Shown in pieces: positions 10,649-19,464 of a stretch of 64,000 nucleotides of DNA (position 1 is the first letter of the stretch; every line of letters starts with the position of its first letter). Location: contig LNGK01000007.1 of the NCBI GenBank assembly GCA_001510575.1, forward strand, positions 248,001 to 312,000, given 5' to 3'. The translations under genes and the position numbers were made by a program. The DNA is from Knoxdaviesia capensis (lineage: Eukaryota; Ascomycota; Sordariomycetes; Microascales; Gondwanamycetaceae). The notes below the pieces were generated by a model that saw only the letters and a program-made list of their open reading frames with translations, did not search any database and was not told the origin of the DNA.

Positions 10649-11643
10649 ATGCATCCCAACGGCCAACTCGCCCTCCTGAGCGCGCTCTTCGCGGCGCAGG
10701 CGGCGGGCTTCTGCGCGCACGGCACCGAATACGGCCGCCGATGGGCGCAATCGCTCGGCCTGCGCGCCGAGACCGCCGCGGGCTTCACCAACTCGCTGCT
10801 CTGGCACACCAACAACGCGGCGGCCGCGCTCTGCGTGCTGGGCTCGGAGCAGAGCCCGATCGACATCACCGGCGAAGTCGCCGAGGCCGTCACGCCGACC
10901 AGCGCGGGTGTCGACGTGGCCGGCCTGCTCGATGTGCCGGGCGGCGCCGAGCTCGAGCACCTGGGGACCACGCTGGAGATCATGCTCGATGCGACCGGCT
11001 CGGAGGTGTTGGTCGATGGCGAGACGTACGGCCTGCGCCAGATCCACTTCCACACGCCCGGCGAGCACCGGCTGCACGGCGAGCACTTCCCGCTGGAGCT
11101 GCACATGGTGACGGAGTCCAACGGTACGTTCGCTATCTCCAGTGAGAGAGGGGTGGGTTTGTTTTTTACTGATCGTGCACTAACACTTGCTATACAGATA
11201 CCTCCCTCGCCGTCTTCGGCGTGATGATCGACGTCGCCGGCGCGGCCGAGCACCCGTCGCCGCTGCTCGAGGCCATCTTCGAGAACACGGCGGTGGTGGC
11301 GGCGGGCGGCCCGGGCTCGACGACCGAGACGGGCGCGCTGGACTTCTCGGAGCTGCGCGACCGCTTCTCGGCGTGGTCGGCGAGCCGGCGTAGCGGCGCG
11401 GAGTGCGGGGCGCGCGTGTACCGCTACGCGGGGTCGCTGACCACGCCGCCGTGCGCCGAGGATGTGAAGTGGACGGTGTCGGCGGCACCGATGTTCATCT
11501 CGGCCGAGACGTACCGCGCCGTCCGCGGCGTGATCCGCTTCAATGCGCGCCATATCCAGAACACGCCCGGCGAGCAGAATGTCATCCTAGAGGCGTGCGA
11601 CAGCCCGATTGTGGCGAACGCGCTGCAGGCCGGGACCCCGTGA
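10649..11643 (+). CDS. Secreted alpha-type carbonic anhydrase
   Basis: Hydrates CO2 to bicarbonate using zinc, outside the cell or at the wall. Exons are 10649-11123 and 11198-11643; the 74-bp intron has a GTACGT donor, a CACTAAC branch site and a TACAG acceptor. It joins AAC-G to ATACC, giving ESNDTSLAVFG and a 306-residue product. The start at 10649 is chosen because it opens directly on a signal peptide (MHPNGQLALLSALFAAQAAG) with AAAATG context; an upstream in-frame ATG at 10499 would bury it. Family marks: SPIDI, the zinc pair in HFHTPGEH, the third ligand region LELHMV, and YAGSLTTPPC. Length and motif order are complete. Known fungal relatives are secreted alpha-CAs acting in CO2 or pH adaptation. 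Confidence 0.93.
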
Positions 11644-13653
11644 TTTTCCAGTTCGGGGCGATTGAGGTTGGGGATGAGTCTGGGCGACTGAGTCTGTTGG
11701 GGGTCTGAGTTTGAGCGATTGAGTTTGTCGGATACCTTTTTAGAGTTATGCTTGTTTTTAATTTGGCATATACGTTAATTTCTGGCGGTGTTCGTTTGGT
11801 CTCATTGCATTTGTTCGTTCAAATCGTGTATTCCCGGTATTCCCGGAGATAACACTCCAGGGGCGTGCTGCACTATACCGCAGGGGGGGGGGGCAGCAGC
11901 TACTCCCTCTGCTATCACCCCCCGACGATTTTTTTCGTACTGTGTGTACTAGTCCGCCCGTGCACCGAACTGTGGAAGCGTATGTTGCAGCTGAATCCGA
12001 CGGGCATGGGTTGAGGTGAGTTGGTGTCCTGTCTGCGAAGAGGAAGTGGGAGTTCGTAGGACGATGTACAGTACAGTACACTGTACACTGTAGAAGTTCA
12101 ACCCGCTGCTCAGATCCAGCACAATGTGCTAATCCCCCGGAAACTCGGCGTTTGTCCGCAAGATCCGGGGGGCAAGCCAAGAGAGACAGCCTCTTGCGCA
12201 CCGGGAGACTTGGGCCAGGATAAACAGCGCCAGAGCCAGACCTGCAGCCGATAGATGCTCTGCTCCGTGGAGAAGGAGAACGCGAACATCGGGTCCGCAC
12301 ATAGTCCAGCACCCCGTTGTTCGGGGGGCGGCATCCGCCAAGCGCCCTGCTCCAAACTCCGGCATGACTGCTCCTCCGCAGGGCTCTGCAGCCCCAGAGC
12401 CTCCCAGCTCGGCCACCGCGGCGGACCAAGCCCGGGACACTGCACAACCAGCAGGCTTCGCGAAGACGAGAGGGACGCTGCTTCGTATCGTATCGGAGGC
12501 TGACGTGTACGATAATTTCGTATGCTGGGGGGGGTGTGTGTGTGTGTGGGTGTGGGTGTGGGAGTGGGTGTCAGCTCTTCTCGCCGGGGCTCGCAGCCAC
12601 GACCACTTCGAGAGGTCGAAAAACGCCAGCACAGCTTGGATGGATGTATGAGCAGATTCAATGGGCCCTCAATAGAGCAACGCCCGGAAGAAGCCTTCAA
12701 GGAGGACATCTGCGGTCGTCACGGTCTGGCAGTGCTAGTACCGCCAATCCCGCCTGATTCCGCTTCTTTGTTCCTGGTAATGCCGATCTCCCGCCAACAG
12801 GAGAAAAATGAATAATTAAGGAATAAAAAAGACTAGAAAAAGAATAGAAAAAGAAGAACAAATAAATCATCAATAAATAATTTAAAAAGAAAAAAGAAAA
12901 AAGAAGAATGAAGAAAGATGAAAGAAATTTGAAAGAACAATGAAAAAACACATAGACAAAAAGAGCACTGCCCTCCAGCTGCTGCCAGCTGGCCACCACA
13001 TTTTCCCCGGCTGTGTATTTCTTCCCCTTTCTTCGCCAGCTTCAGGTCAGTCAGTTTGCTTACAGCCTCGCTTGTCCAGATCCCGCTTTCGATCGATATT
13101 TCTTCTGTTTCTTTTTTTGATTTTATTTTATTTTTAAAAATTATATTCCCCTCTTATTCAGGCTCACTCCTGAATTAACACACAAAAAGCATCCCCTCTC
13201 TTCCATTAACGTCAGGCTATGCGATCACATACACTCGCCCACTTCAAATCTCACCTGACTGTGGCCCGGCTCCCCTTTGACGCTCCAGCTGCTGCCAGGT
13301 GTCACCAGCTGCAGGCCCAGCTAGGCTCCTTTTTTTTCCCCCTTCACACTCTGACTTTTTTTCTACTGCTCATCTCAATTTTCGGAGCCTTGTTTGCTCT
13401 CGATTCTGCTGTCGTGTGTTCCCTTTTTTTTATCTGCAAAAACCACCGCCGCCGACCCCCTTTCTCTCGTATCGGAATCCGTGCCATCGCCGACTATCAG
13501 ACCGCCGCAAGCTCCGACGGCATCAAGCCTCCGAGATAACAACAAAACCGCCGTTGACAACAATAGCCCCTATCGTCGTGCGGTTGAGAATCTCTCCGCC
13601 CCCCGTTCGACTCTCTCCCCACCCCTGATTGATTCCCGCCTCCGCCGCACACC

Positions 13654-13692
<39 letters not shown>

Positions 13693-13738
13693 TCTCTCTC
13701 TCTCTATCCTCCCCCATCCCACACAGCCCACACACGCC
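11644..13738. other. Intergenic region, carbonic anhydrase 3' end to VPS74 leader
   Basis: No gene was recognised. Visible items: 11 consecutive G bases at 11883-11893; an imperfect palindromic cluster of GTACAGTAC/GTACACTG words at 12065-12092; a GT-rich tract at 12534-12571; an A-rich/T-rich block at 12800-13145; then a pyrimidine-rich leader (13150-13738) on the sense strand of VPS74 ending in a TC/AC/TC compound microsatellite. Confidence 0.55.
13655..13705 (+). repeat. Compound microsatellite (TC)n(AC)n(TC)n in the VPS74 5' UTR
   Basis: About 11 TC units, 8 AC units and 6 TC units lie 34-84 bp before the start codon. The same TC-AC-TC order recurs in this gene's intron. Confidence 0.95.
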
Positions 13739-15040
13739 ATGTCTGCACAGTCCGGCCTGGTCCGCCGTCGCGGCGCCGGAGGCGGAGACGCGTCGTCGCC
13801 GGCGGCCGGCGGCGGCAGCAGCAGCAACGGCGGCGGCGGCCCGCGGTCGCCGACCGGCTCGCGCGATGCCGGGCCCGAGACCAGCTACGAGAGCGGCGAG
13901 AACGGCCACAAGATCGCCTTCGACCCGCGCGACATGGGCGAGAGCGCCGAGCGCGCTAAGCAGCCCAAGCTGACCCTGATGGAGGAGGTGCTGCTGCTGG
14001 GCCTGAAAGATAAGCAGGTATGTATCATCGAGCCGTGTGTCTGGCCGCCCTCCCCTCCGCCCTCCCCTCCGGCCCCCGTCTGTCCCGGCATGGCACAGCC
14101 TCCAACAACGACACTGTCACTGCCTTCAATGCCTACACACCAGCCTCCTCTCTCTCTCTCTCTCTCTCTCCCACACACACACACACACACTCTCTCTCTC
14201 TCTCTCTCTCCCCATCATACTAACACGCTCGCCCTCTTTCTTTCCCCCCAGGGCTACCTCTCCTTCTGGAACGAAAACATCTCGTACGCCCTGCGCGGCT
14301 GCATCGTGCTCGAACTCGCCCTGCGCGGCCGCATCAGCATGGAAAACGACCCGTCGCGGCGGCGCTTCCCGCTGCCCGACCGCGTGATCGAGGTGGTCGA
14401 CGAGACCATGACCGGCGAGGTGCTGCTCGACGAGGCGCTCAAGGTGATGAAGCAGAGCGAGAAGATGAGCGTCAGCGCGTGGATCGACCTGCTCAGCGGC
14501 GAGACGTGGAACCTGATGAAGATCGGCTACCAGATGAAGCAGGTGCGCGAGCGCCTGGCCAAGGGCCTCGTCGACAAGGGCATCCTGCGCACCGAGAAGC
14601 GCAACTTCCTGCTGTTCGACATGGCCACCCACCCGGTCGCCGACGGCGGCGCCAAGGAGGAGATCCGCCGCCGCGTGCGCACCGTGCTCTCGCAGCGCAC
14701 CGTCGTGCTGCCGGCCTCGCAGTTCCTGCCCGACGCCCTCGAGCTGCGCTACCTGCGCACCGTGTGCATGGTGTGCGCCGCCTACGCCGCCAACGTGCTC
14801 GAGAACGCGCTGTCGTCGCTGGGCCACGAGGCGCGCGAGCGCGCCTTTGCCCAGACCGACGACCTGCTGCTCGACTACTCGCAGTTCCCCTTTGGCAAGA
14901 AGGCCGTCAACAACGGCATTGGCGCCAACCTGCCGCAGCTGATTGCCGACGAGATTGGCGGCTCCAAGGACAGGGAGCTGCAGCTGGAGGTGGTGGCCGC
15001 GTGTCTGAACGTGCTGACGCGGCTGGATTCGTTGCTATAG
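13739..15040 (+). CDS. VPS74: Vps74/GOLPH3-family Golgi PI4P effector
   Basis: Peripheral Golgi protein that binds phosphatidylinositol-4-phosphate and the cytosolic tails of glycosyltransferases, sorting them into COPI vesicles for Golgi retention. Exons 13739-14017 and 14252-15040 join as KDKQ-GYLSFWNENISYALRGCI (phase 0), giving 355 residues. The GPP34 domain runs from LTLMEEVLLLGL to the C-terminus; the Trp and Arg of FWNENISYALRG match the lipid-binding site of the yeast protein. The N-terminal 70 residues are a Gly/Ala/Ser-rich disordered region with an arginine patch (RRRG). The intron (GTATGT...CCCCCAG, 234 bp) is a multiple of three and contains no stop in frame, so unspliced message would encode a 78-residue insertion between the first helix and the core. 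The start is set at the ATG after CACACGCC; an upstream in-frame ATG at 13394 lies in the microsatellite-bearing leader. Confidence 0.93.
   Translation: MSAQSGLVRRRGAGGGDASSPAAGGGSSSNGGGGPRSPTGSRDAGPETSYESGENGHKIAFDPRDMGESAERAKQPKLTLMEEVLLLGLKDKQVCIIEPCVWPPSPPPSPPAPVCPGMAQPPTTTLSLPSMPTHQPPLSLSLSLPHTHTHTLSLSLSPHHTNTLALFLSPQGYLSFWNENISYALRGCIVLELALRGRISMENDPSRRRFPLPDRVIEVVDETMTGEVLLDEALKVMKQSEKMSVSAWIDLLSGETWNLMKIGYQMKQVRERLAKGLVDKGILRTEKRNFLLFDMATHPVADGGAKEEIRRRVRTVLSQRTVVLPASQFLPDALELRYLRTVCMVCAAYAANVLENALSSLGHEARERAFAQTDDLLLDYSQFPFGKKAVNNGIGANLPQLIADEIGGSKDRELQLEVVAACLNVLTRLDSLL
14149..14210 (+). repeat. Compound microsatellite (TC)n(AC)n(TC)n in the VPS74 intron
   Basis: It has the same order and similar unit counts as the copy in the 5' UTR about 500 bp upstream. 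It sits in the middle of the 234-bp intron. Confidence 0.95.
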
Positions 15041-16216
15041 GTCTCGGGAGTATGGGCTTTTTTGTTTTTGTGGTTTTAACTGTTGTGTTTTGTCTTTTTG
15101 TTTTGCTCTCCTTTTTTTATTATTTTTCGATAACGACGATTTGATATGATTCTTTGTTTTCATCCTCTCTCTCCTACCTGCTTCTCTCCTCCAACACATC
15201 CCCGTTTGTCTGTCGATGTGGCGCCCCTCCGGCTGCCGGCTCTCCTTGGTGGCTCTCAGCCCGCCCTCTTCCCCTCGCCGTGTCTGCCGCTGCCGCGAGC
15301 CCCGTGCCGCGAGTCTCCGGCAGCCCCGCCCTGCTCTCTCGCTCTCCCACGCCTTTGCTGAATCCGCGGCGTGGGCCCCGTTGATTCCCTCTCCCCCTCT
15401 TCTGCGCGGTTTTGCACCTGCTCTCGTCTGTTTTCCCTGCGCCATGGCTCTCGAGTTCTCGTTCTTCGCAGTTCCAGTTGGACCTCTTTTTTTTTCTTTT
15501 TGTATCTCTTTGTGACCACTTTGCCTTTTTTTTTCTATCCAAATGATACGTTTCCTTCTTTCGTCTCTTTTTTTTCCGTCTGTGTCTTCTAAGATGATAT
15601 CGTGCTCTGGCTCGCCCTGTGCTGTTCGTGAGGTGACGGTTGGAAATGGGGGGACGGGCAAATCGTGCACCTAGTTCTCGTTCCGCGGATATATAATGCA
15701 AAGTGAACTTTCCGTTGTGTTGCTCGACCGAGACATTATCTTGCGTACTACTACCGTAACCACCACCACGGCCTCAACGGGTCCTTCAGAACAACCCTAA
15801 CCCTAACCCTAGCCATCATGGATCTACGAAACCCCAACATTCACAGTCTACAAACACAGCAAGGCCAAACGAGACGCGGCCGAAAAGTGAGAAAAACCGA
15901 ACGCATGCCCCAACTTTTTATTCCCCAGTAGACTCTCTCAACCTACACCGATGTCCTGAATGTGAACCCCCCGCACAAGAACGAAAGACAAAGACACGTA
16001 AAAAAAAAAAAAGAGCAAGACAGAAAGAGAGAAAATGACAGAGAACGCCGTGCTGGATGAATGAAGTGAACAACAAAAAAGGAGCATAGTAGACACATGC
16101 AGTGCAGAACAACCGAAAGAGAGAGTGTGCGGGTGAGGGCACACCCGCCGCCCCGCCGGGCCCACGACACCAGAGACGGGACGAGACGCCGTAGAGAGCC
16201 CGGAGAGCGGAGAGCT
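15041..16216. other. Convergent intergenic region with a telomere-like array
   Basis: Lies between the 3' ends of VPS74 and SURF6. Mostly pyrimidine-rich with T runs up to 15590, then three perfect AACCCT units plus AG at 15793-15812. No gene was seen; open frames are products of the C/T bias. Confidence 0.6.
15793..15812. repeat. Interstitial telomere-like repeat, three AACCCT units
   Basis: AACCCTAACCCTAACCCTAG matches the fungal and vertebrate-type telomere repeat TTAGGG on the other strand. Confidence 0.9.
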
Positions 16217-18232
16217 TTAAAAGCCCGGCCGCCCCTTCTTCCCCTTCCCCTTCCCCCCACCACCCCCACCACCACCAGACGAAGTGCTGGCCCGCTTCTT
16301 GCCGCCCCCCTTCTTCTTCCCCATGCCCTTCTCCAACTTGCGCTCCAGCTTCCCGTCCTTGCGCTTCTGGATGTTCTCCTCCCGCTTCTTCTGCCGCTCG
16401 GCCTGCGCCTTCGCCACGCCGCTCGTGCGCTCCGCCCACTCCGCCGCCCCGCGCCGCTTGTTGCGCTCCAGCCGCTTGACCGACTTCTTCAGCAGGCTCT
16501 CGTCGTCGCGCGCGCTGCGGTCGCCCTCGGCGCGCCGCCGCGCCGTCAGCCACAGGTCCTTCTCGGCAATGTCGGCGCGCTGCGCCGGGTCGAGCGCCGC
16601 CAGCCGCTTCTTCTGGTTCTGCAGCTTGAGCAGCGCCGTCTTGGGGTCCGACGGGCCCTTTTTGGCGTCGCGGTTGAGCACGTAGCTGAGGTCGTGCGAC
16701 AGCTGCGCGCCGTCGCCAAAGGCCACGCGGCCGAACGCGAACGAGTTGGACGACGCCGCCGTCTCGGCGTCGTCGAAGTCGCCGGGGCTCATGATGCTGG
16801 GCGAGTGCGACGCGAGCGCCTCTTCGCGCCGCAGCTCTTCCTCGCGCTTCTCCTGCTGGCGGAGCTCCTTCTTATGGGCTTTGCGCTGCACCTGTTTGGC
16901 GCGGCGCACCTCGATCAGCTCCTGGCGGGTGCGGATGGGTTTGCCGTCGGCGCCGTCGGCCTTGCGGGCCGCGCGCAGCTCGGCGAGCCGGGTGGCGAAG
17001 CGCTCGCGGAACACCGACGTGTCGGCGGGGATCTTGAGCTGTTTGGGCTTTTTCGTGCCGTCGCTGGCCGTTGAGGCGGTTGAGCCCGCCGAGTCGGACG
17101 TGTTGCTGGCGGCGTCGATCGACGACGACGACGATGAGTTGCGCGCTACGGCGGCGTCGATGGCTTCGTGGTCGAAGACGGGGGACTGAACTTCCGAAAC
17201 CGACGTCCACTCCTCGACAGCCTCGACGGGCGGCGCGGGGCGCGATGCTGATGCGGGGTCCGACTTGGCTGTGGACTTGGCCGTGGACTCGACCACCACT
17301 TCCTCCTCGACTTCAACGGGAGCGGCCTGCTTGGCGGCCTTCTTCGACACCTTGGCCTTCTTCGCAGGCTTCTCGGCAGCAGCCTCAGCAGCCACCGGCT
17401 CCGCAACGACCTCGGTCTCTTCGCCAACAGCCTCCGCCGCGCCGTCCGCAGCATCGCCGTCCACCGCACTCTGCGCCGACTTTCTCCGCTCGGTCTTCGC
17501 CTTCAGCTTCTCCAGCTTCCGCTCGCGCTTGATCTCGTACTTGATCGCCTTCTCCGACTTGGCCTTCGCCGCGGCCGCCGTCTTCTGCTTCTTCGCCGGC
17601 GGCGCCCGCAGGCCCTCCAGCGGCTTCTCCATCTCGACGCCGTCGGCAACACCGTCCGACACGGCGGCCGCGGCCGGGGTAGGACCAGGGGCGGGGGTGT
17701 CGGCAGCGGCTGGGGGGGCCTCGTTGTCGCCGTCGAGCTTCCGCTTCGACCGGCCGCGCGCCTCCATCTCGTCCTTCGCGCTGCGGTTCAGCGCGCTGTC
17801 CGGGTCCAGCTTGGCGCGGCGGGCGGCCTTCTTCTCGTCCTTCGATTTCTTGCTGCGCATCGGCGAGTCCTTGGTGCCGTCCTGTAGAGGTTGAGAAAGT
17901 CCGCGCAAGTGTGTCAGCGTCTGCATCTTCCATACCGCCATGGTGCCGGGGCTGTGGGCGGCCCGCCACCACAGCACCGGCGCTGCCACCGGTGTACCGC
18001 CTGGGAAAGTAACAACATACGGCTTCGTTCTGGTAGTACAAGCTCGACGGAATCAGACTCAAGAGCCCGTCAAAGGCCTGAGCATGGGCCTTAAGCCGGT
18101 CCTGTGTTCGAGAGAAACACCCGGTTAGCACATCTCCCACCAGCAGATGTCGTACGCCGCCAATCACCAGCAATCGACGCCGGCTTGAATCGAACGGGAA
18201 GAAGAACATACCTCAAGCGACGCATCCGCCAT
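16217..18232 (-). CDS. RRP14: SURF6/Rrp14 ribosome-biogenesis protein
   Basis: Nucleolar nucleic-acid-binding protein needed for pre-rRNA processing and 40S/60S assembly. Three exons on the minus strand: 18212-18232 (MADASLE), 18021-18101 (DRLKAHAQAFDGLLSLIP...LYYQNEA) and 16217-17881, total 588 residues. The donors GTATGT and acceptors ACACAG/CTACAG keep phase 0 at both junctions. The N-terminal Rrp14 motif (LKAHAQAFDGLLSLIP) is followed by a lysine-rich region, a long acidic/Ala/Ser linker and the C-terminal SURF6 domain (GDGAQLSHDLSYVLNR through RKRDGK-like basic helices, about residues 430-560). The protein ends in Gly/Lys-rich repeats. Without the two tiny upstream exons the start would fall inside intron 2 and lose the Rrp14 domain, which supports this model. 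Confidence 0.9.
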
Positions 18233-19464
18233 CGTAGAAAATGATACACTTAAGAATATCTCCAATCGCAAGTGGGAAATGGAACAAGCCACGAGGGGCT
18301 ACGACCAAAAGTTCCGGAAACGACAGTGCAAACACACACACCCAAGACAAGTGATCCTAACTCAACTAATCTCGTGATGATCCGATAAAGGCCGACAAGC
18401 AATGAATGCACCAGACGATAAAAAAGAAAGTAAAAGATGGGATGAAAGAGAGAGGAAGAAGAAAAACAATACGTGAAAGAACTTTCCACCGTTCTCTATG
18501 GATATGAGGAGGAAGAGGAAGAAAAAAATAAAAAAAAGATGGGGCTGTTGATTTTCTGCCTATCATCAACATATTTTGCTTTTTTGCTCACGTTTTCCAT
18601 TTCCTCTTTTTTTTTTTTTTTTTTTTTTTCCCTGTTTATTACTGGGCCGCCACTTTGGCGGAAGGAAGGCGGCAGTACTCAAAAGGCGGTGAGATTTTGC
18701 TGGCCTGGCTTGAAACTTTTATTTCAGTGCGCTATGCCCCATATTTGATAAGATACGCGCCTCGTTTTTCTCATCATTGGGGAAGGAGCTCTTATCGCCG
18801 ATGGAAAACCCTGGACCTTCAGAATCTGGAGATGCCGAAACATGTCGACACGCAACTATCACCAGATCCCGATGGATATAATCATTACTGACCGTTGAGA
18901 TTATATATATATATATCTATATATATATCCGCCAATATATATATATCTATATATATATACGCCGAATTTATATGTCGCGACATGAAAATACACACTCGGA
19001 GAAGCCCACTGAAGAAGACTGGCTATATATAAAACTGACCCATACCGTAGCCCGCCCGAAATCCGACCACCTGTACGGAGGTGCATCCAAAGTTACAAAA
19101 CATAAGAGAAAAGAAAAACCATGGGATTAAAAAAAGGGCCATAAAGACGAGTCCGCTGTGACATGCAATACCTAGAAAGTGTTTCCGTGGCCGTAGCGCA
19201 ATTAGAAACGAAGCAGAAAAAAAAGAACCCCGAAAAAAACCGACCCCCAGAAATTCCCCGCCGTACAACAAACATTTCTAAAGGGAAAACGAATAACGCC
19301 GGAATGTCCTGTCCTGATCTGGTGCAGGAACCCAATTGATATCACCGCCGCCTGCTGGGAGAAGGAGACCTTCATCCTCGTTGAATAGAATCCGTTACCG
19401 CCAAGGGAGAGCTCCGAGAAGCTTATACCCATTAAAAAGAAATAACGACCAAAAGAAGGCGTAT
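18233..19464. other. SURF6 promoter side and Hpc2 3' flank
   Basis: No gene was seen. Contains a 24-T run near 18607-18630, TTGATAAGATACG and TCTTATCGCC (GATA-like) near 18746-18800, and a duplicated AT-repeat at 18901-18960. Confidence 0.55.
18901..18960. repeat. Duplicated (AT)n-C-(TA)n tract
   Basis: Two near-identical AT-dinucleotide tracts, each split by one C (ATATATATATCTATATATAT), are separated by CCGCCA. Each is self-complementary enough to form a hairpin or cruciform. Confidence 0.9.

Noticed and set aside
13394..13738. Upstream in-frame ATG extending VPS74
   Set aside because: The extension translates the TC/AC microsatellite (SLSLSHTHT), typical of an untranslated leader.
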